DNA of 64,000 bases from Ampullaceana balthica (GCA_944989445.1 CALYLW010000057.1:2218984-2282983); one strand, 5' to 3'; shown: positions 20,794-32,260, counted from the stretch's first letter. The notes: a model not told the origin generated them from the sequence alone. Made by a program: numbers and translations.

Positions 20794-20862
20794 ACATAAA
20801 CACATCAAGACTGAGCCGGCACACATGAGTAGTAGGAACACAGGACTCACTGTCTTCATCAC
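20794..20862 (-). CDS. GPR158-like copy A, TM2 exon
   Basis: A 69-bp micro-exon (23 codons) from TCTCCAG to TTATGT-GTAAGT. It encodes VMKTVSPVF followed by the helix LLLMCAGSVLMCLC. Both ends are phase 0, fitting the TM1 exon (ends KHM) and the TM3 exon. The S-P-x-F motif at the start of TM2 is shared with GPR158-type receptors. In relic copy B the 3' part of this exon has been amplified into a minisatellite (49300-49612). Confidence 0.82.
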
Positions 20863-21859
20863 CTGGAGATAACAAGTTTTGAACGATGCGTTCAGCTTAA
20901 CAAATAATTTCACGGTTTTCTCCAGGCAGCCTTTATGAAAACTGCGATTCTGTAGGATTATTTGAAACTAAGGAGACATTTTTTAAAAAGTGAAATATAA
21001 TTTAAAACAATATATATATATATATTTCCAGAATGAAAAGTTGCGAATCAATATTCGTTATCGTTAAATAATTCTTGCAGTTTGAAAACTGTTCGTGAAG
21101 AAATAAAAACAGCAAAGGGTTTTTCCTAGATGGGTAGCTGACAGCAGACTTGAATCTGCTAAAGAATGTGAGATAAAACATCCAGTGCTTACTGCAGGAA
21201 AATATTGATCTAAGCTGATGCAAAAATTTGAAACTAAATATATGCAAATAAGAAAATCCGTGAGCTTTAGTCGCGCATTAATCATGAAAAAGAAATATAC
21301 TTAATTAATTTTTATTTAGTTCGGTTGAGAAAATCTAGTCCCTTCCCTGCTAACGGTGACCCTAAGCTACGTCACTGAGGTCACTGCCGATACTTAAAAA
21401 GCAATATAAATGTTTTTCTTAATTGATAAATAAATAAAACGGGCGTTGTTTGTTTAATGATTCACCTATAATTTTGTAACGAAAGCCGTGCGTGGTCTGA
21501 CGTAATTATTGTAAAAACTTCCCTCCTCTGCACGTGGAGATAAATATTGTCGTACTGTTTATGTTTGTTATTATGACTAGACGCCCAGCGGCGAAGCATA
21601 CGCCGCAGACTTGCTCATGGAGAGTGCAAAGAAAGTGGAGAAAGAACGGACACAAACTGCAGCACGACGAAATCAAAACAACGCGAGTGAACGTCGGTTG
21701 GGCGAACTGCCGACTTATTGTTGGTTTCGAGACATTCGCACTGTGGTTATCTACCTGCCCACCACCCTTTACCATATTAGCTTGCCAACAATAAACTGTG
21801 ATTGGCAGACCTTAGCGAGGGTCAGCTAGTCTTGGCAATAAAGGGGTAAAAGATAGTGC
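20863..21859. other. Intron sequence, copy A
   Basis: Contains an AT dinucleotide run near 21010; no exon was recognised. Confidence 0.4.
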
Positions 21860-22150
21860 ACAAACAGACTATTTAAAAATTATTTAAAAAATGTTTTCGC
21901 TGGGGCTTGAACCCAGTACCTTCATCGCATAAGGCGGACGTGATAACCAGTACACTACGAATCTCACGTTATTCTGTGAAGGAACAATTACAAGTGAACG
22001 CACGGACCATTGTTGGTCTCGAGACATTGGTCGATCCCAGCGAGGGTCATTCGTCATGCTCGTTTGCACATACTCGCTTTGGTGAAGGGGGCGGGAGGAG
22101 GGTTAGAGATTCGGCGTGCGTTGGTGGTGTCCCGCATGGTTGGACGACGT
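21860..22150 (-). repeat. Dispersed repeat containing a tRNA-Val-like sequence
   Basis: In reverse, 21893-21970 reads with an A-box (TAGTGTACTGGTTATCACG) and a B-box (GGGTTCAAGCCCC), the layout of tRNA-Val. The anticodon stem is degraded. About 120 bp upstream of the tRNA part (TCGATCCCAGCGAGGGTCAT, GAGCATGACGAATGACC-type) is also shared with 25590-25830, so the tRNA lies inside a larger repeated unit. Confidence 0.7.
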
Positions 22151-22524
22151 AGAGAATTATATATATATATAGATTATTTCGCTCTTTTAAGAAACTGATG
22201 GAATGTCCGCCACAATGAGATTATTTCTTTGATTAGCTGGCTACTGATGTTCTTTACAAACAAAATGTCATGTCTCTTAACCATTGCGTGCTTCAAGTGT
22301 GCGTGTGCGTGCTTGCGTACGAGTAGGACTCATCGTGGTTTTAATTTCAGTAGCAACAAGTCTTTGCTCAAACATTTCACCCGAAGCTTCTATAGAAAAA
22401 GAAAGAAAAAAAAACGTCTTTGAGGGTGTCGGCTCATGTCAACAGCTCGCTACGTCCCAAATCTTAAAATGAATTATGATAATTAAACGGCAGTAAGGCT
22501 AAGAACTTGCTGGTTGGTTTAGAG

Positions 22525-22829
22525 CAGTGCTTCTCAAACTTTTTAGTATGACGGACCGGAAGGAATTTTTTCATTGCTCCACGGACCGGTGCACTATATT
22601 TTTCAACATGTACTGACATGGTTGCGAAATGTAACATATTTGGTTTTAGTTGTATCATTTTATGTGCTCATTGGCAAAATATTGAAATATTCTATAGTGT
22701 TGTTATGAAGTGTTGAAAATGGAAGATTGTAATTGTATTTTTCTTTCATTTATTGATAACTTCTGCGGACCGGTGGCGGATGGCCCACGGACCGGCACCG
22801 GTCCGCGGAGCACCCCTTTGAGAAGCACT
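22525..22829. mobile_element. hAT-type MITE, longer copy
   Basis: CAGTGCTTCTCAAACTTTTT at the left and CTTTGAGAAGCACT at the right enclose 305 bp, with the same GGACCGG/CCGGTCCGCGG blocks as 2740-2925. TTAGAG lies on both sides as an imperfect target duplication. Confidence 0.8.
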
Positions 22830-23128
22830 TAGAGAGTTTGAGCAAACACAAGCCAAGTTACCAAACAAAGTAAAGACAGAGCGTGTCTTGTTTGCACGGG
22901 TTTTCGCTATTGGTACAATTGAACTCATATTACTTTATAACCACCTCTTGCGGTGGAAGGAAACTTTCAGACCGGGCTCACTTTGAAAGGCGGTTAACCC
23001 TTTTGTTTCCCTTGGGTATTCCCGTATTTACATTCAAAGACATCTCGATACATTTCGTAACATTAAAATTGAGAATGTTATGGAACTTATTTCATTGCAT
23101 TGAATTAATTTTTAAAAATTAAAACCAC

Positions 23129-23440
23129 TTATAAATGGACAGAATAAACTCTATTGCGGGGCATCAAGAAACCATCATAACAACAATTAAGAGACGTAAG
23201 ATGGCATGGTTCGGTCATGTACTGCGACATGATACCCTGACAAAAATTATCCTTCAAGGCACTGTAGAAGGGGACCGGCGAAGAGGTCGACAACGGAAAA
23301 GCTGGCTGGATAACATAAAGGAATGGACAGGTGTGACATTGCATGAATTATTGGCCGCCGCTCAAAATAGGCAAATGTGAAGATCGTTATCTATTGGTGT
23401 GTCCATGGGCTCCCCCCAACGATGGCAACGGTCACGGGAC

Positions 23441-23486
<46 letters not shown>

Positions 23487-23488
23487 AA
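23129..23488 (+). pseudogene. 3' end of an endonuclease-RT type LINE, with GAT repeat tail
   Basis: An 81-residue frame contains KRRKMAWFGHVLRHDTLTK and GDRRRGRQRKSWLDNIKEW, the conserved C-terminus of many invertebrate LINE reverse transcriptases. After the coding end come about 60 bp and a (GAT)n run at 23445-23486. Such a microsatellite tail fits a 5'-truncated non-LTR insertion. Only this C-terminal fragment is present. Confidence 0.78.
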
Positions 23489-24158
23489 ATGAAGAATCAG
23501 ACAATATGTTGCTCTTACTGTTATTGAAAACGGCTAAATATTGAGTTGTTAATATTTAACAAAGAATAACATTACCGAAAATAATTTCTATATTATTTAA
23601 AAGACTGAAAGAAAGTGTTACATTTAAAAAACAACATCAAATCGACAAGGGCTTTAACGAGATGATCTTTGAGTGCGGAGCTCACCGGTCAAGATTTTCT
23701 AACAACTGGTTGACTTGAACAAACTCGATCAGTTGAAATAATTCCCACGACGAACTTTTTAAAGGAATAATCATTGCACTATACTGGAGACATTCTTTTT
23801 GCCCAGAAGATCTGTTTCGGCGGACAGGCGATGAGATGCGTCGATCTCGCTCCATCTAACTACCAGGCCATGACGGATGTACGTTCAAGTCTTGACATTT
23901 GTACATAATGTTGTGTATGTTTAAGACGATTAAGAGTGCAACGTCTTTTTGTGTAAAGTTGTTAAAAATGTCTGTAAAGCGTGGTGAGCCCAAAATATGC
24001 CTGTTGTACTGCGTTATATAAGTGGACAAAAAAAATGAAACGTGGATGCTGCAGTTTGTCTTTCTTGAATGTAAGGATGAGTGGGAAAAGGGGGGGGGTG
24101 TTGCAGACGACCACGCATAATGTTAGCTGCCGATGACACAGCTACATCACGTACTGAC
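23489..24158. other. Intron sequence between TM1 and TM2 exons, copy A
   Basis: No exon was recognised. A G-rich run lies near 24090. Confidence 0.4.
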
Positions 24159-24326
24159 CATGTGTTTCCTGTTTTTGAAGACGATGACAGCCGTGACGAC
24201 GCAGCCAACGATGAGGACGCTGCTGATGATGATGATAAGAGACTGGACGATGAAGTTGATTTCATACATGCACGGGGAGCTGTCCTTGCACGTGTCACAG
24301 CCACGAGAGCACTGGATGCACTGGTA
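24159..24326 (-). CDS. GPR158-like copy A, cysteine-rich linker and TM1 exon
   Basis: A 168-bp exon (56 codons, phase 0 at both ends) from GTCCTCCAG to CACATG-GTCAGT. It encodes YQCIQCSRGCDTCKDSSPCM, a CxxC...CxxC linker as seen just before TM1 in GPR158/GPR179 and related class C receptors. TM1 follows (FIVQSLIIIISSVLIVGCVV) with a basic NRKHM cytosolic end. An acidic-looking frame on the opposite strand is only its shadow. Confidence 0.88.
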
Positions 24327-24794
24327 CTGGAGGACGTGGGGAGTGGGGAAGAAAAACAAAGTGGATAACTGAAGGAGAATTGGAGGGCAACAATCAGTAG
24401 CGACTGATACGCTCGTATAAGATGCAGTATCTTTGAAATATTTTATCGTTCCGATCGAAACGGCTCAGAATTTCTTACCTCCCTAAAAGAATAGATCACA
24501 ATATGAGGTTTTGGAAGTAGCTTTTAGCAAGTCCACATGTCCATTTAAAATATTAATAAATTGGGAAAACCAATTGAAATATTTTCACAAATTTTAATCC
24601 AATTTTAATCGATCAAATTAATTTTAATGGATTAAATTTCATTTTTAACGATTAATCGATTAATTTAATCGTTAATTTCTGCAGCTCTTATATAATAAAT
24701 ATTCTAGGTCAGCTATCTGTAGTAGATATTGAAAGGAGCCCTTAATTGTTGGGTTACCTGTAGTTACCCAGTAAGTGACGTAAACTCCTCTCAC

Positions 24795-24987
24795 CTTCCC
24801 CGATAAAATGGCGCCCGGGTTAGACGAGAGGTATCTCTCGATATCTCGGCCACTGTACGCCTTGACCTCGGCGGACGTGTTGGGGAAGTAGTAGCCATCC
24901 TTACACTGGCAGACGTAGGCCCCGACTTTGAATCCCTCACTGAGAGGCACGCACTGTGGATCGTTGCAGTTCATTGAAACGTAGAAA
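24795..24987 (-). CDS. GPR158-like copy A, EGF-like module exon
   Basis: A 193-bp exon after TTTCAAG, ending GGGAAG-GTGAGA. It encodes FYVSMNCNDPQCVPLSEGF, then KVGAYVCQCKDGYYFP. The spacing C-x-C-(about 13)-C-x-C with GF..GAY.C.CK.GYY.P is the EGF-like motif that in GPR158/GPR179 links the Cache domain to the membrane. Start phase (one base completing Gly) and end phase 0 fit the flanking exons. This exon is the strongest evidence for the GPR158 group rather than GABA-B. Confidence 0.88.
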
Positions 24988-25075
24988 CTTGAAATTTACA
25001 TACCGGTATATATATATTTAATAAATGGATAAGATGTAAACAGGGTAGAGTTAACCTGACAGGACGTAACAAAAC

Positions 25076-25110
25076 AGCGAACGTTTCGGCAAAGAGCCTT
25101 CCTCAACGGA
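25076..25110 (-). ncRNA. Degenerate Penelope-type hammerhead ribozyme motif
   Basis: In reverse: TTGAGGA, then GGC-TCTTT-GCC stem II, then GAAACGTTC. It matches the Penelope hammerhead layout (CUGANGA, GGC stem, GAAA) except for U in place of the invariant C at the first core position, so cleavage is unlikely. Confidence 0.5.
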
Positions 25111-25124
25111 CAATAAAAACAACC

Positions 25125-25552
25125 CCGTAAAAACAACGTTTTTGACTATAAATCCCTTATATGTGAGACAGAACTTAAAGTATTGATTATGTTCCAACGC
25201 GACAAACATTTACAGCCTGAAACTGAGTCAATTCCACCTGGTTAAAACACGATATGTGTTCACCGATGGCTGGCGTGAAGTCAAGTGACCCGTAAAATGT
25301 AAACAATAGCGACTTCTACATATAGTTTTATATAGATAAACTAAAAATGCATTAATTTAAATACGGTACGTATGATCACTCTGAAATTTTGATACAATGC
25401 ATTGTTATGTGACACGAGTCCATGTGCCAAATTTATCTCGATGGCATCACGGAAAGTGGGCCATTTTTTACTTTTGTTTTTCCGCCCGCCCGACGACGAA
25501 CGACAGACAGAGAGACAGAGAGAGACGGCGGTGAAGTTAATATAAGGGATTA
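25125..25552 (-). repeat. AAATCCCTTATAT repeat family copy
   Basis: Starts CCCCGTAAAAACAACGTTTT, then GACTATAAATCCCTTATATG, and ends GAAGTTAATATAAGGGAT, with a TACGGTACGTATGATC interior. It has the same layout as 8950-9467 and 19862-20340. Confidence 0.72.
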
Positions 25553-25589
25553 AAAAACCTGATTGATGCCTCATCCACATTATCTATCT

Positions 25590-25830
25590 ATATATTTCAC
25601 TTCATGGGACCATGCGAGACACCACGATGCAAGTATGCGAAACCGAGCATGACGAATGACCTTCGCTGGGGTCGACCAATGTATCGAGACCAAGACTGGT
25701 CCTTGCGTTTCACTTGCATTGTTCCTTCATAGAAAACGTGAGATTCGTAGTGTACTGGTTATCACGTCCGCCTCAAACGGGAAGGTCCTGGGTTCAAGCC
25801 CCAGCGAAAACATTGTTTTTTTGTTTAATT
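25590..25830 (+). repeat. Dispersed repeat with tRNA-Val-like sequence (second copy)
   Basis: Bases 25740-25812 have the A-box TAGTGTACTGGTTATCACG and B-box GGTCCTGGGTTCAAGCCCC. The anticodon arm lacks a base and the loop reads CTCAAAC. The upstream part (ACGAATGACCTTCGCTGGGG, GTCGACCAATGTATCGAGAC) is shared with 21860-22150. A functional tRNA gene is unlikely. Confidence 0.7.
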
Positions 25831-25899
25831 TTTGAAAATGTCTGTTTTTGCCCGTCCTCTTCCTCCTAATTACCAACACTAGCTGACCCGTTAATTTCG

Positions 25900-26170
25900 A
25901 TTAAAGCAAAAAATTGAAATTTATGGTGTCATAAAACATTTATTAAAATACTTGTCGAAATTCGAAATAACACTGGAATGTCTACTTTTATGACATCTTT
26001 TAACCAACAACGCAAACAGACAAGTGTATTGACATTATTTGGTTCACGTGATGAGCGGGTCTTACTGACAATATAACCAGCTGAGCTGAATATATATATA
26101 TATATAAAGAAAGGTTGGCGAAGAGTAAGAATGTTAACATAAATTTTATATTTAAAACTGTTGTTGGCTG
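25900..26170 (-). pseudogene. hAT transposase C-terminal (dimerisation) fragment
   Basis: In reverse the frame reads FSSAGYIVSKTRSSREPNNV followed by NTL and CWLKDV, the C-terminal hAT dimerisation motif. The same block (SSAGYIVN, then SSLEPNNVN) is in the complete element at 62306-63013. Only this end is present. Confidence 0.7.
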
Positions 26171-26668
26171 GCATTTGTGAGTACCGCCGAAAATGTCCAT
26201 AACTTTGTTACTTTCCGTTCTGTTAAAGTCGCACTGGTTTATGTCCAGCCTGGTTAGCTCCATGTCAATCCTGGACACGCCCCTGAGAGTTTAAAAAAGT
26301 ATCTTTATTGTTGTTTTATTATTACTGTTAATTTAGTGTGGTCCTTACCAATGGTATGATGAGCAAGTGTGGTCCTAACTGAAGTTACTCGCTTGCATTC
26401 AAATTTATAAACAACTTAGAAATGACAATTGCAAAGATCCCAGTGTCCATCTATTGAAGAATCAAACATTCATTTAAGAAACTATTTTTTTTTAATTAGT
26501 GACCCTAGTTGACATTAAAAGAGAAATTCAAAGAGACACTTATGAGAAACCCATGGGCATCTAAAGACTGACATGTATTATGTATAGAAAAGTCTCAAAT
26601 GACATCTGGACAGTGGCCTAGCTAGAATTTTTGCCGCCCGGGGCGCTCTCCAATTTGCCGCCCTTTTA

Positions 26669-27060
26669 GTGGCCATCCATAAATGACGTCACGCACCGGG
26701 GGGGGGGAGAGTCACACATTTGACGTCACATAAAAACGCGCAACTTTAAATAAAAGTTCCACTTACCGGTAAATATAGGATTACCGACACGTTATTTAAT
26801 GACTTTTTACATGGCTTCACGAGTGTTATGATATTAGAGTGCAGCGTTACACTAAAAACATATTTAAATGACCAAAAAATGATTTGAAACATGCTCATTT
26901 TCAAATAGAAAATACGTTTTTATAGAGGGGGGGGGAGAGAGAGAGAAGAGAAGCTTTGTGACGTCATTTTGAAGAAGGGGTCTAGGCTTGTGTGACGAGG
27001 GAGGAAAAAGGGGGGGGGGAATCAGCCTAAATTGCCTGACGTCATTTTCGGACGGCCCCT
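26669..27060. mobile_element. MITE of the GGGGCCGTCCATAAATGACG family
   Basis: Left end GGCCATCCATAAATGACGTC, right end GACGTCATTTTCGGACGGCC, about 392 bp, with C/G-rich subterminal blocks and an AT-rich centre. It is close in length to 41613-42006. Confidence 0.8.
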
Positions 27061-27433
27061 TAAGTCAAACATATAATGCTTTAAAAATAAATTAATAAAC
27101 ATGAATAAATAAGTGTAATTGAAGCGAAGTAAAGGTGGGGAACATTTTTATCATTGCATGCCAAATTTATGTAAGTAGTAATATAAGATGATATACCTAT
27201 AAATACAGATTTATAAAAAAACAAGATACTTTTTTAAAGGTCACAAGAAAGTTATTGAGGTCGCAGCCCCCCCCCCACACACACGCAATGAGACAAAACA
27301 TATTCCAAATTTACAACCAAAAAACATTACCAATTAATATGGTTTATTTTTTTATTTAAAGATATATGAATTTTTTCTTTAAACAAAGAAATTGTATACA
27401 TTAGTATGTAAACATATTTATATATTTACTTAC
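27061..27433. other. AT-rich intron sequence
   Basis: A C-run followed by CACACACACG near 27270; otherwise nothing recognisable. Confidence 0.4.
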
Positions 27434-28474
27434 CTAACTTTCATAGTAGAAAAATCGTGTATTATGGCTATCAACATTGAAATTATTTATAACTTGTTCT
27501 ATGGACAATATTGCAAGATTGTGTAGTCTTAAATCATTCATTGGGGAACGAAGATAATTTTTTATCAACTTCAGTTTGGAGAAGTTCCTTTCACAACTAG
27601 ATACACTGATAGCAATTGTTGAAAAAATTCTTAGCAAAATTATAATTTTGGGTACAGAATTTTCCAAACTATACTGTTGAATATATTTTAATAGATCAAG
27701 GGGGCCTTTCCCCCCGTTTTTCTAACATAATGTCTCTTCTTGTAGTGTAGATACAGCCAGTGCCTCACGCTTTCATAGGCACCACCTATCTTAATTTTCA
27801 CTTATTATCCTTATTAATAACTTATCCTTACCTAAACTGGGCCCCGCGCAATCCTTTTCGCATTCTAAGCCGCATAGGGCCCCGCAATTGCTAAGACCGG
27901 CCCTGTGTACAGCCATAAAAACCTGGATCCTTTTTCTTTCAATATTGAACTGTTCTTTGTCAATGTCAATAAAGACATTTATTTGATGTTCAAATTCTTC
28001 ATTTAGTAGGTTACATGGTATTATACACGAATATTTTCTTGCAAGGACATGCAACTCATCAACGCGTTCTTTTATATGGATAAAAACATTTCTCGTTGTA
28101 TTTCTTGTTCTAAAGATAGAACCATGTCTTCTGAATTTATCCCACTCATATTTTCTCCTTCTAACTCGGCGTTCAGTTGATATCTCCAACTCTCTATAAC
28201 AGCGTTCTGTATTAGCAAATCTCTTTGTTCCATGAAATTGGTTTGCATAAATTAAAAAAAAGATGGGTTCCCATAAATTGAGATAACATAGAAACGAAAA
28301 AGATTGCATTGAACTGAGTAAAATTCCAGCGTCTGATCTCGTTCTACTAGTTACTTCTTCAGATGTCAATTTTTCCAAGACGCTTGAAATTTTAAAGTAT
28401 GTCTTTTTCAAAATTATGTATGCTATTGTGGTGTTTATTAACGTAGAAATTTGAATATTTTCATGTTCTTGCAA
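27434..28474 (-). pseudogene. ZMYM1-like hAT transposase remnant
   Basis: Two frames on the minus strand. The upstream one (28474-27791) resembles the middle of ZMYM1/TTF-type transposases (RRRKYEWDKFRRH region). The downstream one (27667-27434) carries the C-terminal dimerisation motif SVSSCERNFSKLKLIKNYLR, then LHNLAILSIE. Between them a GGGCCCCGCAATTGCTAAGA block suggests another insertion. The N-terminal domain and part of the catalytic core are missing. It lies in the intron between the Cache and EGF exons of receptor copy A. Confidence 0.75.
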
Positions 28475-29384
28475 TAAATGCTAATAATTTTCCATAACGT
28501 AAACGAATTCAAATTATTTACACATGAATTTAATTGGATAGACGTAAAATGTTTAATGAATAACCGTATTTTAATGAAAAACACAAATTATGTGTGCTAC
28601 TTGAAAAACAAAATAAATTTAATTTTTAGTAATTTACCTTACTAATTTTCTGAAAATTGAAACAGTAATATAAATTACTACTTGCAAGTTAAACACAATA
28701 TTTGAACTACCATGCCATGTAGGTACTTCTAAGCACATCATTCTTCGCATGTTGATATTCCAACGCAAAAACTGTCGTGGCGATATTAATAGCATATATT
28801 ATTCGGCCCAGTGGTGATGTGTTTTTTATTGGTTTTTTGTGTGTGTAGTTTTCTTATAAATGCGCCATCTGTGAAGTATAACGCTAAATTTTCCAAACAA
28901 ATCGATACCTTTTTTGAGCGATTTTAAATTTTTGAACGGTTTTGCGTTAATTATAACAACCACTATGTAATCAAACAAATGTTCGCGAATCTGTTAAGAC
29001 TCGAAATTAAGAATATTTTTGTTTCACCTTGGTTTTCCCCTTTCAAAAGAAAAAGGGTGGTTGTCGGAAATGGCTTTACTTTTCAAATGCCCACAAATGC
29101 AGCCCTGTAAATGTGTGCCTCCAGGGGCGGACCGTCTCACCACCCCCTAGCTACGCCACTGCATCTAGAGACAATAAAATTAACATTTTAATAAGAAAAC
29201 AAATGATCCTAAATCGCGTTTCTGATTCAGCATTCGTCACGAGCTGGGAGCTTTGCAATGGCGGACTCACGTGGAGGTAGGGAGTTAGACAATATGTCGA
29301 GGGAAAAAATGAGGGGGAGGGGTAGCGGGTACGGGCAGAGCATTCAGGTGAGTTTCGCCATCAGACTAACAAGAGCAAAACAAT
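28475..29384. other. AT-rich intron sequence
   Basis: No exon was recognised. A CCCTAGCTACGCCACTGCA terminus near 29147-29163 is probably one end of another hAT-like MITE family (compare 46797 and 39593). Confidence 0.4.
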
Positions 29385-29830
29385 AAACAACCCCGTAGAA
29401 ACAAAGTTTTTGACTATAAATCCCTTATTTATGAGACATAACTTAAAGTATTGATATGTTCAATATAATACGCAACGCGCGACAAGCATTTACAGACTGA
29501 AACTGACTGATCTCCCTTTGCTGTAAAAACTGGGGGGGGGGTGGTCATCGATGGCTGGACTTAACTCCAGAACGTGGATGTGAACAATAGCAGACAGCTA
29601 CATTGAACTATATAGAAATAAACTAAAAATTCATTAATTTAATTACGGTACATTCGATCGATCTGAAATTTTGAAACAATGCATAGTCATCTACGGTCTA
29701 TCTGTGGTAAAATTTTGAGATCTTTAGGACCATCAGAAGATGTTTTACGTTACAAGATTTGACTGAAGGATTGACGGATACAACATAAAAACAGTGTTAC
29801 TTAAATAAAAGCGTGTTAAAAAAAGTAATT
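29385..29830 (-). repeat. AAATCCCTTATAT repeat family copy with extended end
   Basis: Begins CCCCGTAGAAACAAAGTTTT and GACTATAAATCCCTTATTTA. The distal part (CATTCGATCGATCTGAAATT, TCTATCTGTGGTAAAATTTT, AAATAAAAGCGTGT) matches 1-250 and so defines a second subfamily. Confidence 0.7.
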
Positions 29831-30251
29831 TTTATATATGCGCTTTTATCCCAATGCACTGAAAAAGAAGAAAAGAAAGCTTTTAGCACACACTACGATT
29901 TCCTTTCAATTTCTCATGTCTATATAAATATATTATTTACCTTAACAGTAAAAAAAATAAGGGGGAAAAAACAACAACAACAACAACAACAAAAATCAGC
30001 AACAGCAACAACCAAACAAACACAACGCAACATCCGACTGTGAAAAATTCAAATAAAATTTTGGGATACTGTATTATCCCCCGAGATACAGGTGTCTGTC
30101 GAATTTCAATTCATTCGAGCAATGTGAAATTCGTCAAAATGGCATTGCAAGATTTGACGCTTAAAGTTAAGGCAAGTTAAATAAAAGCGTGTAATAATAA
30201 TAAAACCCTAACTGGCTTGAATGACACCTGAATCCCCAGTATTTGACTCAC

Positions 30252-30374
30252 CCGAAAACAATGTTGTCACCTTGCAGGTAGACAATCGGCGCTGAGTAGG
30301 TGCTCATCCAGATGTCCCCGCCCCTGCAGTCGAAGTACGGGTAGGTCCAGTGCCCGTCGTCATAGTCAACAACT
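30252..30374 (-). CDS. GPR158-like copy A, third Cache-domain exon
   Basis: A 123-bp exon from GCCAG to TTCGG-GTGAGT. It encodes VVDYDDGHWTYPYFDCRGGD, then IWMSTYSAPIVYLQGDNIVF. The W-x-x-PYFDC-x-GG-x-IW-x-x-TYS pattern is the conserved C-terminal half of the extracellular Cache domain in GPR158/GPR179; the human GPR158 Cache domain is reported to bind glycine. Phases (one base in, two out) fit the exons at 32261 and 24795. Confidence 0.87.
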
Positions 30375-30589
30375 CTGGCTGCTGGACAAGCGCCATGTTG
30401 GTGTTGCTGTTGGTCAATAGTGACATCAATTTAGAAATAACTTATCTTTCTTTCTTATCTCTTCCCCCCTCTACCCCCCTCTCTCATGTTTTACCGTCGT
30501 CATTTAATTTACTCCCTATCTTGCTCTATCCTTACCTCCCCTCTCTTCCTCACAAACTCTCTTTTCCCCAACCATTCCCTTACCTCTTT

Positions 30590-31240
30590 CAGACTCCCTA
30601 CCTCCTTCAGACTCCCTACCACCTTCAGACTCCCTAACTCCTTCAGACTCCTTACCTCTTTCAGACTCCCTACCTCTTTCAGACTCCCTACCTCTATCAG
30701 ACTCCCTACCACCTTCAGACTCCCTAACTCCTTCAGACTCCTTACCTCTTTCAGACTCCCTACCTCTTTCAGACTCCCTAACTCCTTCAGACTCCCTACC
30801 TCCTTCAGACTCCCTAGCTCCTTCAGACTCCCTACCTTCTTCAGACTCCCTACCTCTTTCAGACTCCCTACCTCTTTCAGACTCCCTACCTCTTTCAGAC
30901 TCCCTACCTCTTTCAGACTCCCTACCTCTATCAGACTCCCTACCTCTTTCAGACTCCTTACCTCCTTCAGACTCCCTACCTCTTTCAGACTCCCTACCTC
31001 TTTCCGACTCCCTGCCTCCTTCAGACTCTTTATCTCCTTTAGACTCCCTACCTCTTTCAGACTCCCTACCTATTTCAGACTCCCTACCTCTTTCAGACTC
31101 CCTACCTCTTTCAGACTCCCTACCTCTTTCAGACTCCCTACCTCTATCAGACTCCCTACCTCTTTCAGACTCCCTACCTCTTTCCGACTCCCTGCCTCCT
31201 TCAGACTCCTTACCTCCTTCATACTCCCTACCTATATTGC
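30590..31240. repeat. 20-bp minisatellite CTCCCTACCTCTTTCAGACT
   Basis: About 32 units with CTTTC/CCTTC/CTATC variants. The plus strand stays open (SFRLPT repeats) but this is intron on the coding strand. Each unit resembles a splice acceptor on the plus strand (CTCTTTCAG) and a donor on the minus strand (GAGGTAGGG). Higher-order blocks repeat, for example 30660-30790 resembles 30595-30720. Confidence 0.93.
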
Positions 31241-31382
31241 ACCGACTTAAGACTGTCTACTGTTGTTTGTTGTTGTGCAGACTTATGAATACTCTCAATA
31301 TTTATTTAAAAAAATTAAGGTGTCATTAAATTTTAAAAAAAAATAAAATATGATGTTTATTTTTAATTAAAATAAAAAAAAA

Positions 31383-31835
31383 CCTTATATTAACTTCACC
31401 GTCTTGTCTCTCTTTCTGTCTGTTGTGGTCCCGCGCGCCCGCGGGAAAACAAAAGTAAAAAATGACCCACTCCCCGTGATCCTATCGAGCCGAAATTCTG
31501 CACACAGACTTGTAACAATGCATTTTATCAAAATTTCAGATCGATCGAATGTACCATAATGAAATTAATGAATTTTTAGTTTCTCTCATGTATCTCGGTA
31601 TAGCATGTGTAGCCGTCTGCTTTGATTGACCTCGACGGGTCACTGGAGGTTCACTCCAGCCATCGATGACCACGTCCCCGTGTTTTGCAGCAAGGCGAGT
31701 TCAGTCACGTTCAGTTTGTAAATGGTTATGCTAGTCTGTCGCGCGGTGCGTATTGTATTGAACATAATCAATACTTTTAGTTACGTCTCATATATCAGGC
31801 ATTTAGAGTCAAAAACGTTGTTTTTACGGGTTGCT
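31383..31835 (+). repeat. AAATCCCTTATAT repeat family copy
   Basis: Starts CCTTATATTAACTTCACCGT, ends GTCTCATATATCAGGCATTT then GAGTCAAAAACGTTG. The interior includes TTCAGATCGATCGAATGTAC and a stem-like GGTTCACTCCAGCCATCGAT block shared with 29385-29830. Confidence 0.72.
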
Positions 31836-31927
31836 TTTTATTATTTTTTTTATGTTTTGCGGGTAATCGTTAAATTTTTTTAGCCTAAAATAACTTTTTG
31901 TTTTCCCCGTCTAGTGAAGTTATTTAT

Positions 31928-32010
31928 AATAATAATAAGTTGAGAGTTTATATAGCACAGTACAGTAAAAAGCAACAGCGCCAATGGTGCTTAGCATTAA
32001 AAACCAGATG
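31928..32010 (-). repeat. SINE-type tail, reverse orientation, degraded
   Basis: AATAATAATAAGTTGAGAGT, then TTATATAGCACAGTAC, reads in reverse as a GCGCTATATAAA-like end with an ATT tail, as at 11868 and 60978. Confidence 0.4.
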
Positions 32011-32260
32011 ACAGCTTCTAAGAGAGAAACACATTGTCCCTTTACGTTGAACTCAACTTTATGTTTGCGCTATTTTTTTCTTTATAATTTGCTTAAGAAC
32101 ATTACATAATGATTTAATCTTTGAGTTTTCAGTTTTCATGACTGTGGACTCTTGCGCAGCACTTCACAGGTTCACCTTGAAACTCTCGAGCTAAACCAAC
32201 CAATAAAATTTAAATTTAAACAAAAATTAAAAAGTTAGCAACTGATCTCCATTGACTCAC

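Noticed and set aside
24081..24372. Acidic Asp-rich frame on the plus strand
   Set aside because: Antisense shadow of the TM1 exon, whose cysteine linker, helix and splice sites fit the receptor.
25740..25812. Functional tRNA-Val gene
   Set aside because: A base is missing from the anticodon stem, the anticodon loop is wrong for Val (CTCAAAC), and the sequence recurs in a dispersed repeat.
30486..31250. A 254-codon plus-strand frame with SFRLPT repeats, resembling a structural protein
   Set aside because: It is the 20-bp minisatellite (three units give a multiple of three); it lies in an intron of the receptor and has no signal peptide or non-repetitive domain.
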